A DNA stretch of 15,963 nucleotides from the NCBI GenBank assembly GCA_016198915.1, contig JACQHS010000014.1, positions 1-15,963 of the forward strand. The letters are read 5' to 3'. Below, one piece after another: positions 1 through 8,608 of the stretch. Within the stretch, counting starts at the first letter, position 1. Every line of letters begins with the position of its first letter. Below the pieces are notes generated by a model that did not search any database, was not told the origin of the DNA, and saw nothing but the letters and a program-made list of their open reading frames with translations. Source of the stretch: Candidatus Omnitrophota bacterium (lineage in GTDB: Bacteria > Omnitrophota > Gorgyraeia > Aquiviventales > Aquiviventaceae). A program made the position numbers and the translations under genes.

Positions 1-470
1 CCGCCCCATCGGACGAACGGCCACAGCACGAGCAATCCGATCATGCTGCCGGCATACCCGAATGCGGCGCCGACTCCTGAAATTTGTCCGAGACGTCCCG
101 GGGGAGCTACTCGCCAGAGCAGCGCGTCATAAAAGATGGTGCCCAGCTGGTAGCAGAAGTTCGCGATCCCGAACAGCACAAGGGCGGTGAGCAGATGGGA
201 GGTCATCCCTAAGAGCAAGGTGGCCGTCACACACCCATAGGTCGTCCAGCGTAAAAACCGCATGCGCTCGCCCGTCGCATCGGAGACGGCGCCGCAGAAC
301 GGCATGACGACCGCGACACACGCCATCGAGATACCCAGCGCGACGCTGAACGACAGCTCCTTGGCCCCGTGACCTTCGACAATCCACAAGGGAAAATAGA
401 AGGAGAGGATCGCCACCGCAAAAAACGTGTTGGCGAGATCAAACAGCGCCCACGCCAGGACGGTGTTCAC
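1..470 (-). CDS. UMF1/Atg22-like MFS transporter, N-terminal part (cut by window edge)
   Basis: This is a membrane transporter of the major facilitator superfamily. About 156 residues are visible and the frame stays open through the left edge, so the C-terminal part is missing. The chosen start is GTG at 470 (VNTVLAWALFDLANTFFAVA...), preceded by a GGTGG purine run. The opening WALFDLANTFFA resembles the conserved 'W..(Y/F)D.AN..FA' start of the UMF1/Atg22-like subfamily. The later FYDALL followed by a Gly-rich GVGAAFGYAGSMIGLL helix matches the subfamily's 'FYNALLP..ISG.G...GY.GG' region. Several hydrophobic helices are evident. The gene starts 28 bases after the TPR-peptidase stop and is probably the next cistron of the same operon. 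Substrate is unknown; UMF1 proteins are often annotated only as permeases. Family assignment is fairly sure, function is not. Confidence 0.85.
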   Translation of the reverse strand, partial: MNTVLAWALFDLANTFFAVAILSFYFPLWIVEGHGAKELSFSVALGISMACVAVVMPFCGAVSDATGERMRFLRWTTYGCVTATLLLGMTSHLLTALVLFGIANFCYQLGTIFYDALLWRVAPPGRLGQISGVGAAFGYAGSMIGLLVLWPFVRWG

Positions 471-498
471 CCCACCACCTGTGTGTGGGCGCGGAAGG

Positions 499-1752
499 TC
501 AGCGCGTCAGACGAAAGTGTTCCAAGAGCCACGTGCGCCAGTCCGCCTCGAGACGGCTCAACTTCAACCGGTATTCCCGTACCAACGCCTCCTCAAGCGT
601 CGCCCCCTCCAGAAAGGCCTTGAGGACCCGACGAATGCGCCAGAACCCATAGCGCTCCACGAGGTACCGGATGATGCTGTACGACTGCTGGTATCCCATC
701 GCGACGTGGTCGGTCGGCAGCCCCCAGGCAAACTGGTCATTGAGACGGCCCCAGGGCAACAGCTGTTCGGTCGCCGCCGCATGCGACAGCTGATCCAGGG
801 GGGGTGTGACGCGCTTCATCTCCTCATAGGTCGCCAACCCTTCATTGAACCATTGCGGGCATCGGTTCTTCGTGAGGTCGTGAACCAGCGCATGGGTGTA
901 CTCGTGAAACAAGATGCCCCGGACATGTTCAACATCGAACTCTTTCCCCGGCAGCGGGACCCGGATCTTTCCGTCGTACAGGCCGCCGATCCACTCCGGC
1001 GTCTCTTGGCGGAGTGCCCTGAAGTGCTCACTGCTGTAAATGAGCACGACAATCTTGTAGCCGGGCCAGTACGCGAAGTCGGTCCCGACCTCCCGGCGAG
1101 CCCGGAGCAGCGCGTCACGGATGTCAAATCCTGCTGGCTGTTCCAGGGCATCTTCGTACCGGAGATCAAAATAGGCCTGAGAGATTCGATCAAAGCCCGA
1201 TTCAATCGCGAATTCTTGCTTCAATCGGCCCAATCGCTCAGCCAGATCGATATTCGCAGGGTCGAGGTCGAGCGCCCGCTCCCACGCCGCCTTTGCCTCC
1301 TTCAGCCGCTGCCGGTCATATTCGATGTCTCCGAGCAGAAGGTAGCCCTCGACCAGCGCGGGGTGATGTTCCAGGGCTTGGGTGATGAGGCCAATCGCCT
1401 CCGTTTCCCGGTGGCCCTCGGCGAGCGCCTGGGCTTGGTTGAGATAGACATTGGCCAAGTTCCGATGGAACTGCTCGTTCTTCGGCTCAAGCCGGATCGC
1501 CTCCTGCAATTGCGACGTGGCAACGACCCACTGACCCGTATGGCTCAAACTGACCCCGTAGTTATTGTAGGCGATCGCCAGCTGCTCGCGCGGATGGGCC
1601 AGGCCGGGACGGCGCTGCACTTCCTGTCGAAGTTGCGCAATGAGCACCGGCCAGTTTTGCGATTCCGGCTCTTGCGCCTCCTCGGCAGAGAGCCCAGCCG
1701 CTCCAAGGACCAGCAGTCCGATCAACACCGTGTTCGCAGGCTTCAGCCGCAT
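499..1752 (-). CDS. Secreted TPR-repeat protein with peptidase MA-like (gluzincin) domain
   Basis: This 417-residue protein is likely an exported zinc peptidase. Residues 1-23 form a signal peptide (basic MRLK, hydrophobic VLIGLLVLGAAGLSA). Residues about 57-170 carry roughly three tetratricopeptide repeats (for example AYNNYGVSLSHTGQW, EAIGLITQALEHHP, EAKAAWERALDLDP). The C-terminal domain has the zinc motif HEYTH (H283, E284, H287) and a downstream WFNEGLATYEE that supplies the third ligand (E304), as in peptidase MA-like gluzincins. The substrate is unknown. The ATG follows the acyl-CoA ligase stop by 6 bases; GAGG overlapping that stop can serve as ribosome binding site. The link to the lipid genes is by operon position only; it may process envelope proteins. 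The peptidase could also be a non-catalytic scaffold, but all zinc residues are intact. Confidence 0.88.
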   Translation of the reverse strand: MRLKPANTVLIGLLVLGAAGLSAEEAQEPESQNWPVLIAQLRQEVQRRPGLAHPREQLAIAYNNYGVSLSHTGQWVVATSQLQEAIRLEPKNEQFHRNLANVYLNQAQALAEGHRETEAIGLITQALEHHPALVEGYLLLGDIEYDRQRLKEAKAAWERALDLDPANIDLAERLGRLKQEFAIESGFDRISQAYFDLRYEDALEQPAGFDIRDALLRARREVGTDFAYWPGYKIVVLIYSSEHFRALRQETPEWIGGLYDGKIRVPLPGKEFDVEHVRGILFHEYTHALVHDLTKNRCPQWFNEGLATYEEMKRVTPPLDQLSHAAATEQLLPWGRLNDQFAWGLPTDHVAMGYQQSYSIIRYLVERYGFWRIRRVLKAFLEGATLEEALVREYRLKLSRLEADWRTWLLEHFRLTR

Positions 1753-1758
1753 GGCGCC

Positions 1759-3555
1759 TCAGGACCCCACGGGTTCGTAGAGCGTTTGGAGCAACGGGGC
1801 ATGCCGCTGGGCGATGAGACTCCGTTTCGCCTTCAGCGTCGGCGTCAACTCTCCCGCCGCTTGAGAAAATTCCTGCTCGAGGAGGGCGATCTTCTTCACC
1901 TGTTCAAAGCTCGCCAGGGCCGCCTGCTTCGCCGCAACACGGCCCCAGTAGAACGCTTGGATCCGGGGATGCTGCACCAGCTCTTTCACCGACCCGCCCC
2001 CGATCTCCTGCTCCTGCGCATAGCGGCGCAACTGCTCCATATTCGGGACGATCAGCGCCACGCAATAGCGCTGCTTATCGCCGTAGACAAAGGCTTGTGA
2101 GATGTAGGGGTCGGTGACAAACAGGTTTTCCAGTTTTTGAGGGGCGACGAACTTCCCGCCGGCGGTCTTGATGAGGTCCTTCTTGCGGTCCGTAATGTAG
2201 AGGAACCCCTCGTCGTCCAGGTGGCCGATGTCCCCCGTGTGGAGCCACCCATCCACGATGACGTCGGCGGTCGCCTGCGGCTTGCGGTAGTAGCCCTGCA
2301 TCACGTGGGGGCCGCGCGTCAGAATTTCTCCGTCATCGGCGATCCAGACCTCCACCCCGGGGACCAACGGTCCCACGCTCCCAAATCGCGGCGTGGGCAA
2401 ACGACTCACCGCGATCACCGGAGACGTTTCCGTCAAGCCGTAGCCCTCCAGGATCGTCAGCCCGACGCTGTAGAAGAACTCGCCGATCTCTTTCGACAGC
2501 GGCGCACTGCCCGACACGAAAAACCGCAGCCGTCCGCCGAGCTTGCCCCGAAGCTTCCTGAAGACCAGGGCCTCAGCCGCCGCCCGCTGCAGGGTCAGGG
2601 CAGGCGACAGGGCCTTGCCCGCCGCCTGGCGCGCCATGACGGCGCGGCCCACGCCGAGCGCCCAGTTCATGACTCGCCGCTTCGACGGGGGGCTCTGGCG
2701 CAGCGCCTCCTGGATGCGGGCATACAATTTTTCAAAAAATCTGGGCACCCCCAGCATGACGGTGGGACGCACCTCCGCCATGTTCTGGGGAATCGTGTCC
2801 ATATTCTCAGCGTAAGCGATGACGGCGCCAATGGAGAGCATCAGGTACCAGCCGGCCATCCGCTCAAAGACATGCGAGAGCGGCAGGAAAGACAGATGAA
2901 CGTCGTGGCCTCGGATCGGGATGACCTGCAAACAGGCCTCCACGTTGGAGAGGAAATTCGCGTGCGACAGCATGACCCCCTTTGGCTCGCCGGTGGTTCC
3001 GGAGGTGTAGAGCAGGCTGGCGGTATCCGTCGGGCGCAGGTCGCGCATCCGATGATCCAGCAGCCCTTGGAGTTTCGGCTGGAGGCTGCGGCCGCGCGCG
3101 AGCGCCTCAGACCAGGGCGTCACGCGAGGCGCGTGCGTCGCGGGCGCGTCCATCGCGATGACCGCCTGGAGACAGGGGACGTCGGCCATCACCTGGATCA
3201 GCTTCTGCGACTGGTCCGCGGTCGAGGCGATGCCGAGGACGGGTTGGCAGTCCGCGCAGATCACCCGCAGATCCTCCGCCGTGAGGCTGGCATAGACCGG
3301 AACGGTCCATGCGCCCACGGACTGGATCGCGAGATCTGCAAAACCCCACTCCGGACGATTTTCAGAGAGGAGCAGAATGCGATCGCCGGGGTTGACCTGG
3401 CGATCCAGCAGGAACGCGGAGAGTGCGCCGACGTCCTCCGCCGCCTGCTTCCAGGTCACCGGCCGGTAGGCGCTCTGCCGTTTCACAAGGAAGAGCGTGT
3501 CGGCGGAATGCGTTGCGGCCAGACGCGCGAATAATCCCGGGATGGTGTCCGTCAC
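1759..3555 (-). CDS. Long-chain fatty acid--CoA ligase (AMP-forming)
   Basis: This 598-residue ANL-superfamily enzyme activates free fatty acids to acyl-CoA via an acyl-adenylate using ATP, the entry step to the beta-oxidation enzymes encoded just upstream. Visible motifs: the phosphate loop YTSGTTGEPKGV (183-194), the adenine-binding GYGLTETS (371-378), the ribose-contacting TGD (D442) followed by the hinge ITDRKKDLIKTAGG (454-467), and a C-terminal lysine in LTPTLKAKR (K575) suited to the adenylation step. Length and the FLPLSHVFER motif fit the FadD15/bubblegum-type long-chain ligases rather than short-chain ones. Start is GTG at 3555, overlapping the acyl-CoA dehydrogenase stop in a GTGA tetranucleotide, so translation is probably coupled. 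Chain-length preference cannot be read from sequence. Probably cytoplasmic or peripheral to the inner membrane. Confidence 0.95.
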   Translation of the reverse strand: MTDTIPGLFARLAATHSADTLFLVKRQSAYRPVTWKQAAEDVGALSAFLLDRQVNPGDRILLLSENRPEWGFADLAIQSVGAWTVPVYASLTAEDLRVICADCQPVLGIASTADQSQKLIQVMADVPCLQAVIAMDAPATHAPRVTPWSEALARGRSLQPKLQGLLDHRMRDLRPTDTASLLYTSGTTGEPKGVMLSHANFLSNVEACLQVIPIRGHDVHLSFLPLSHVFERMAGWYLMLSIGAVIAYAENMDTIPQNMAEVRPTVMLGVPRFFEKLYARIQEALRQSPPSKRRVMNWALGVGRAVMARQAAGKALSPALTLQRAAAEALVFRKLRGKLGGRLRFFVSGSAPLSKEIGEFFYSVGLTILEGYGLTETSPVIAVSRLPTPRFGSVGPLVPGVEVWIADDGEILTRGPHVMQGYYRKPQATADVIVDGWLHTGDIGHLDDEGFLYITDRKKDLIKTAGGKFVAPQKLENLFVTDPYISQAFVYGDKQRYCVALIVPNMEQLRRYAQEQEIGGGSVKELVQHPRIQAFYWGRVAAKQAALASFEQVKKIALLEQEFSQAAGELTPTLKAKRSLIAQRHAPLLQTLYEPVGS

Positions 3556-5396
3556 AAGATTCCTTCTTCGAGCCAGTCGATCCGTCCCTCCAGGACATCC
3601 TGGGCGATGCGGAACGACTGCCGATCCTCATTATCGTTCAGCTGTTCCATGGTCCGGCTGATTCTTCGCCGCGCCAAACGGCAAAACAGATCCGCCAGCT
3701 CCACAGGACTCTGCTCTGACGGCTGCAACCGAATCATCGCGTGGGCCTTCGCGCAGGCCGCGGCCATGGCAAAGAGGTCGCTGCCCGTATCCACCAGCCG
3801 GCCGAGCAGCTGCTGCCGGTTGGCGAGCCGCGTCTGGTAGCGCATCGCGCTGTGAAAGAGCGCTCTTGCCAACCGGTGGCTGGCACGTTCGATGAACCGC
3901 AGGTGCCCGGCCAGCCGCGGGCCGAAGCGTTCAGCGCGAGGCCACCAGGTCCATGCGAGCCACTGCTGGGGGTACCACACGGCGTAGCGTCCGCCCGCCG
4001 CCAGCGCGGCCTTCAGCTTCCCCGGGACGGACTGGTGGGGATCCAGCAGCTGTCCGACAATCCGCATATGCGCATCGAGTGCCTCACGGGCAATGAAGAG
4101 CCGCATGATCTGGCTCGTGCCCTCAATGATGAGGTTGATGCGGGCATCCCGCATGATGCGCTCAACCGGAATCGCCGGTTCTCCGCGGGCGCGCAGCGAG
4201 TGCGCAGTCTCATACCCGCGGCCGCCGCGGATCTGCACCGCGTCATCCACGATCCGCCAACACGCCTCGGAGCAGAACAGTTTCGCCATGGCGGCTTCAA
4301 GCCGCATGTCCACCGTCTTGCGGTCGGCAAGGGCTGAGGACAATCCAACCATGGCGTCCATAGCGAAGGTGGTCGCGGCCATTTCGCCAATCTTGGAAGC
4401 GATCGCTTCATGCTTGCCAATAGGGCTTCCCCACTGCTTGCGCTCCTTCGCCCACCGGCGGCAGATTGCCAGACAACGCTTCGCCGTCCCCACACAGCCT
4501 GCCGGGATGGCGATCCGGCCGGCATTGAGCGTGATCAAGGCTAACTTCAACCCTAATCCCAGCCCCCAGATGATGTTGGCTTTTGGCACCCTGACATTCG
4601 TGAATCGAAGCACCCCGTTTTGGATGCCTTTGAGCCCCATAAAGTCGCAGCGGTGGACAACCTCGAAACCAGGCATCGACCGCTCCACGAGGAGAGCGGT
4701 GATTTGCTTGCGCTCCTTGCCTCCCACCTTGACGGACGGGGTGCGCGCCATGACTACCACGACCTCGGCGACGGGCCCGTTCGTGCACCAGAGCTTCTCG
4801 CCGTTCAGGAGATACCACTCTCCTCCCTCGACCGGCGTGGCGGTTGTGAGCATGTTCGCCGGGTCTGAGCCGACCCCGGGTTCGGTGAGCGCGAAGGCAG
4901 AGATGGTTCCCTGGGCGAGCCGAGGCAGGTAGCGCTGTTTTTGCTCTTCCGTCCCAAAGAGCACCAGCGGCTGCGGAGCGCCGATGCTCTGATGAGCGCT
5001 GAGCCACACCGTCGTGGAGCCGCAGTAGCTACCCAGCAGGGTGATGACGCGGTTATAGTTGGTCAATGACAGCCCAAGCCCGCCGTAGGCCTTGGGGATT
5101 TTCATGCCGAAACATCCGAGACGCGCCAGTCCTTCGATGACGCGCGCCGGCAGCTGACCGGTGCGGTCAATCTCATCAGGATCGACGTGCTCCTTGAGAA
5201 ACGGCTCGAGCCGGGCGAGGAATTCATCGCCGATGCGGCGGTCGCTCTCGTCCTGCTCAGGAAAAGGGAAGATAAGATCGGTGCGCAGCCGCCCCATAAA
5301 CAGGTCCGCGACAAAACTCGGGTACTGCCACGTCGCTTCCCGAGCGGCTTCCGTGACTTCGAGCGCTTCCGGCGCGCTCTTGCCCAGCAGTGTCAT
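3552..5396 (-). CDS. Acyl-CoA dehydrogenase, VLCAD/ACAD9-like with C-terminal extension
   Basis: This FAD enzyme introduces the 2,3-double bond in acyl-CoA, the first oxidation of the beta-oxidation cycle, passing electrons to ETF (no ETF genes in this window). Visible: the substrate/FAD segment FALTEPGVGSDPAN (168-181), WCTNG (203-207), the RGGRGYE motif (390-396), and IIEGTSQIMRLFIA (423-436), whose Glu425 aligns with the catalytic base of the family. The protein is 614 residues, against about 380-400 for short/medium-chain enzymes. The extra roughly 170 residues after 440 resemble the C-terminal domain of very-long-chain enzymes, which helps membrane association; a Trp-rich stretch (479-486) fits that. 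ATG at 5396 overlaps the hydratase stop as ATGA. Long-chain specificity is inferred from architecture. Confidence 0.94.
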   Translation of the reverse strand: MTLLGKSAPEALEVTEAAREATWQYPSFVADLFMGRLRTDLIFPFPEQDESDRRIGDEFLARLEPFLKEHVDPDEIDRTGQLPARVIEGLARLGCFGMKIPKAYGGLGLSLTNYNRVITLLGSYCGSTTVWLSAHQSIGAPQPLVLFGTEEQKQRYLPRLAQGTISAFALTEPGVGSDPANMLTTATPVEGGEWYLLNGEKLWCTNGPVAEVVVVMARTPSVKVGGKERKQITALLVERSMPGFEVVHRCDFMGLKGIQNGVLRFTNVRVPKANIIWGLGLGLKLALITLNAGRIAIPAGCVGTAKRCLAICRRWAKERKQWGSPIGKHEAIASKIGEMAATTFAMDAMVGLSSALADRKTVDMRLEAAMAKLFCSEACWRIVDDAVQIRGGRGYETAHSLRARGEPAIPVERIMRDARINLIIEGTSQIMRLFIAREALDAHMRIVGQLLDPHQSVPGKLKAALAAGGRYAVWYPQQWLAWTWWPRAERFGPRLAGHLRFIERASHRLARALFHSAMRYQTRLANRQQLLGRLVDTGSDLFAMAAACAKAHAMIRLQPSEQSPVELADLFCRLARRRISRTMEQLNDNEDRQSFRIAQDVLEGRIDWLEEGIL

Positions 5397-6184
5397 CGAT
5401 CCTTGAATTGCGGCTGGCGCTTCTCCACGAACGCCTTGATCCCCTCACGGCTGTCCTCCGTGGCGGCCACGCGGCCAAACGCGGCGGCTTCCTTGGCCAT
5501 GCCCTGCTCCAGTGAGCCTTCTAAGCCTTCTTCGATGGCCCGCAGCGACTCCGTAATCGTGACGATCCCCTTGGAGGCGATCTTGCGCGCGAGGTCCTTG
5601 GCCGCCTTCAGCACGTGATCCTGCGGCACCACGAGGTTGACGAGCCCGAGCCGCAGCGCCTCCTGGGCTGTGACCATGTCGCCGGTCAGGATCCATTCAG
5701 TGGCTTTCGCCTTGCCGATCAGGCGCGGCAGCCGCTGCGTCCCGCCCCATCCGGGGATGATGCCGAGCGTGATCTCTGGCTGGCCGAATCGGGCGCGGTC
5801 GCCGCTGATTCGCAGGTGACAGGCCATGGCCAGCTCCAAGCCGCCGCCAAGACACACCCCGTTGATGGCGGCGATGACCGGCTTGCCCAGCTTCTGGATC
5901 TTCATGAAGACCGCCTGGCCGAGGGCGGACATCTCCTGCGCCTGCTGCACAGATGTCAGTTGGCTGACCTCTTTGATGTCTGCCCCAGCCACGAAGGCCA
6001 GCGAGCCGGCACCCGTGAGGATGACGACTTTCACCGCCGCCTCACCGCGCAGTCCCTCAACGACGGTGTCCAGCTCTTCCATCGTCTGCCGGTTGAGCGC
6101 ATTCACCGGCCGATGGTCGATGGTCACCACCGCCACGCGGTCTTCCATCGTCACCTTCACACACGCTCCCGATGTCACAGGCAT
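5393..6184 (-). CDS. Enoyl-CoA hydratase (crotonase family)
   Basis: This 263-residue crotonase-fold enzyme hydrates trans-2-enoyl-CoA to L-3-hydroxyacyl-CoA. It carries the oxyanion-hole segments AFVAGADIKE (63-72) and CLGGGLELAM (111-120), the second catalytic segment FGQPEITLGIIPGWGGTQRL, and both catalytic glutamates (E117 in LELAM and E137 in QPEI, equivalent to rat Glu144 and Glu164). Both acids present argues for a true hydratase rather than an isomerase or hydrolase. Start ATG at 6184 has an AAAGGA ribosome binding site 5-6 bases upstream, and the gene lies 10 bases after the dehydrogenase stop. In FadB-type multifunctional proteins this activity is fused to 3-hydroxyacyl-CoA dehydrogenase; here the two are adjacent separate genes. 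Its stop overlaps the next start by 4 bases. Confidence 0.95.
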   Translation of the reverse strand: MPVTSGACVKVTMEDRVAVVTIDHRPVNALNRQTMEELDTVVEGLRGEAAVKVVILTGAGSLAFVAGADIKEVSQLTSVQQAQEMSALGQAVFMKIQKLGKPVIAAINGVCLGGGLELAMACHLRISGDRARFGQPEITLGIIPGWGGTQRLPRLIGKAKATEWILTGDMVTAQEALRLGLVNLVVPQDHVLKAAKDLARKIASKGIVTITESLRAIEEGLEGSLEQGMAKEAAAFGRVAATEDSREGIKAFVEKRQPQFKDR

Positions 6185-6194
6185 CCGCGTCCTT

Positions 6195-7418
6195 TCAGGT
6201 GTAGTCGAAAAACCCCTTCTTCGTCTTCTCGCCCAGATGCCCCGCCCCCACCTTGCGTTTGAGCAGAGGCGAGGGCCAAAAACGCTCGCCGTATCGTTTC
6301 GCCAGCCGCTCTAATTCCTCCAGAACCACCTGGAGGCCCAGCTCATCAGCGTAGTGCAAGATCCCGCCCTTGGACTGCGGAAATCCCAGCCCGGCCACGA
6401 CCGCTAAATCCACATCCGCCGCGGTGCACACATGCTCTTCCAGGCAGCGGATCGCTTCGTTGACCATGGGCAAGACGATCCGGTTGGCGGAGAATTCACT
6501 GTCAGTCTTGGAGGCGCCGCGCAGCGCATGAAGAACCTTGTCGAGCTCAGGATCGTCTTTCCCGGCGCGATCCCCATACAGATAGAACCCGGCACCGGCC
6601 TTGACGCCGTAGCGCTTGAGGTCATGGAGCCGCTCCCAAATCTCCGCCGGACGCATCCGGGAGCCGTAGGCATCAAGGAGGACGTTGACGACTTCCCGGC
6701 AGACGTCGAACCCCAAATTATCAACGAGGGTGAAAGGCCCCATCGGGAAGCCGAACGCGACCATGGCCTCATCAATCTGCCGTGGGCCCAGGGCGCCCTC
6801 CTGCACGCAGAACGCCGCCTCGTTCAGGTAGGGCATGAGGATGCGGTTGACCAAGAACCCTGGGCACTCATTGACCCGGATGGGCAGCTTGCGCAGGCTC
6901 TCGGCGAACGCCGTCACGTCGCCCGTCGTCTCCTCGGACGTCTCCAGCCCCGGGATCACTTCGACGAGCTTCATGATATGCGCCGGGTAGAAGAAGTGCA
7001 TGCCGATCACTTTGTGCGGCCGCGCGGTGGCCCCGCCCAAGGCTGAGATCGACAACGAAGACGTGTTGGATGCCAAGACGGCGGACGAGGGGGTGATCTG
7101 GTCCAGGTCCTTCAAGATCTGCTGCTTCAAGGACAGTTTTTCCGGCACCGCCTCAATGACCAGATCAACATCCTTGAAGCTGTCATACGTCGTCACGCCC
7201 GTGACCAGCGCGAGTTTTTTCTCAAGTTCATCCTGGGTCATCTTGCCGCGATCGACGCGGCGCTGGTAGACCTTACGGATGGTGTCCAGCCCCTGGTTGA
7301 CGCGGGCTTGGTCCACGTCCTTCAAGAGGACCGGCACCCCGCTGAAACTGATGACCTGGGCGATCTCCGCCCCCATCGCCCCAGCACCCACCACCGCGGT
7401 CTTATAAATGTACATCAC
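6195..7418 (-). CDS. 3-hydroxyacyl-CoA dehydrogenase, stand-alone
   Basis: This 407-residue NAD-dependent enzyme oxidises L-3-hydroxyacyl-CoA to 3-ketoacyl-CoA. The N-terminal Rossmann domain has GAGAMG (11-16), LVIEAVPE (86-93) and SNTSSLSI (118-125). The catalytic pair is in IGMHFFYPAHIMKLVEVI (H141, E153), and N191 lies in PGFLVNR. Two C-terminal helical 3HCDH domains follow (about 187-280 and 311-405), as in the dehydrogenase part of FadB; there is no hydratase domain. Start is ambiguous: GTG at 7418 overlaps the thiolase stop as GTGA, while the very next codon is ATG (7415) sharing one base with that stop. The difference is one residue. The stop is 10 bases before the hydratase gene, so the pair behaves like a split FadB. 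Confidence 0.95.
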   Translation of the reverse strand: MMYIYKTAVVGAGAMGAEIAQVISFSGVPVLLKDVDQARVNQGLDTIRKVYQRRVDRGKMTQDELEKKLALVTGVTTYDSFKDVDLVIEAVPEKLSLKQQILKDLDQITPSSAVLASNTSSLSISALGGATARPHKVIGMHFFYPAHIMKLVEVIPGLETSEETTGDVTAFAESLRKLPIRVNECPGFLVNRILMPYLNEAAFCVQEGALGPRQIDEAMVAFGFPMGPFTLVDNLGFDVCREVVNVLLDAYGSRMRPAEIWERLHDLKRYGVKAGAGFYLYGDRAGKDDPELDKVLHALRGASKTDSEFSANRIVLPMVNEAIRCLEEHVCTAADVDLAVVAGLGFPQSKGGILHYADELGLQVVLEELERLAKRYGERFWPSPLLKRKVGAGHLGEKTKKGFFDYT

Positions 7419-8608
7419 ACGCGCTCATAGATGATTGCAGCGCCCTGCCCTCCCCCCACGCAGGCAGTGGCCAGGCCCAGCGAGAGGTTGCGGCGCTTCA
7501 TCTCATGCAGGAGCGTCACCGTGATGCGGGTGCCGGTCGCGCCCACCGGGTGGCCGAGGGCGATCGCGCCGCCGTTGACATTCGTGATGTCGCGGCTGTA
7601 GCCCAGCACCCGTTCGCAGGCGAGGTAGGTGGCGGCAAACGCTTCGTTCAGTTCAATGAGCTGGATGTCTTTGAGCGTGAGTCCTGCCTTCTTGAGTGCT
7701 TGCGGCACGGCCAGCGTGGGTCCCAGCCCCATCCGCTCGGGTTCCAGCCCGGCGAACGCGTAGCTGCGAATCTTCGCCATCGGCTGGTAGCCCAGCGCCT
7801 TCGCCTTGGCCGCCGACATGATGAGGACCATCGCGGCGCCATCGGCGTTGAAACAGCTGTTGCCGGAGGTCACGCTGCCCTGTTCCTGGAAGATCGGCGG
7901 GTACTGGCTCAGCAATGGCTCGTTGAGTCCGGGGTTGATACCCTCGTCCTGCATGAAGGGCTCCGGCGGAAGGTCGCGCCCCATGGAACGTTTCGGCACC
8001 AGCACGGGCACGAGTTCATCCTTCAACCGGTTCTCCCGCGTCGCGCGGAAGGCGCGCTGGTGGGACAAGAGCGCAAATTGATCTTGGTCGGCGCGGGAAA
8101 TCTTGAATTCCGCTACGAGATTCTCCGCGGTCTTGCCCATGATCTGGCCGCAGACCGGGTCGGTCAGCCCTTCCCAGATGGTATCGATCATCTCGGCATG
8201 CCGAAGCCGTTTGCCCCACCGCAGGTCGCGGCTCACATAGGGCGAACTGCTCATCGCCTCCGCCCCGCCGGCGATCTGGACGTCACGGTCTTGGCACGCA
8301 ATGTTCTGGCACGCGCTGACGATCGCCTGCAGCCCTGAGGCGCAGTTGCGCTGGACGGTGTAGGCCGGGGTTTGAATCGGGATGCCGGCGCGCAAGGCAA
8401 TGATTCTGGCGATGTTCGGCGCATCAGACTGCTGTCCGACACAGCCGACGATCACTTCCTCGATGTCCGAGCCCTTGAGATTGGTGCGTTTCAGCAGTTC
8501 CCGCACCGCCACTTCGCCGAGCGCCTGAGCGGTCAGCGTCTTGAGCGCCCCGCCGAACACCCCCTGCGGAGTCCGGACTCCGTTGACGATCACAGCCTCA
8601 GTCGCCAT
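7415..8608 (-). CDS. Thiolase (acetyl-CoA C-acyltransferase)
   Basis: This thiolase cleaves 3-ketoacyl-CoA with CoA to release acetyl-CoA, closing the beta-oxidation cycle in this operon. It has the nucleophile in VQRNCASGLQA (C91 counting from the first possible Met at 8614), the histidine in NGGAIALGHPVGATG (H355) and the second cysteine in ATACVGGGQGA (C385): a complete triad. Length near 397 residues is normal. I place the start at the second ATG (8608), not the first (8614), because the strong GAAGGAG ribosome binding site lies only one base before 8614 but 7 bases before 8608. With this start the gene overlaps the end of the patatin gene by 11 bases. Biosynthetic acetoacetyl-CoA thiolase is the alternative; the neighbours favour the degradative role. 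Confidence 0.95.
   Translation of the reverse strand: MATEAVIVNGVRTPQGVFGGALKTLTAQALGEVAVRELLKRTNLKGSDIEEVIVGCVGQQSDAPNIARIIALRAGIPIQTPAYTVQRNCASGLQAIVSACQNIACQDRDVQIAGGAEAMSSSPYVSRDLRWGKRLRHAEMIDTIWEGLTDPVCGQIMGKTAENLVAEFKISRADQDQFALLSHQRAFRATRENRLKDELVPVLVPKRSMGRDLPPEPFMQDEGINPGLNEPLLSQYPPIFQEQGSVTSGNSCFNADGAAMVLIMSAAKAKALGYQPMAKIRSYAFAGLEPERMGLGPTLAVPQALKKAGLTLKDIQLIELNEAFAATYLACERVLGYSRDITNVNGGAIALGHPVGATGTRITVTLLHEMKRRNLSLGLATACVGGGQGAAIIYERV

Noticed and set aside
427..2100. 557-codon plus-strand open frame
   Set aside because: It lies antisense to the TPR peptidase and acyl-CoA ligase genes. The translation is Arg/Leu/Gln-rich with no recognisable motif, as expected from GC-rich third positions of the real genes.
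2137..3534. 465-codon plus-strand open frame
   Set aside because: Antisense shadow of the acyl-CoA ligase, whose motifs are unmistakable on the minus strand; no domain visible here.
7505..8338. 277-codon plus-strand open frame
   Set aside because: Antisense to the thiolase; composition typical of a shadow frame and no ribosome binding site or partner gene.
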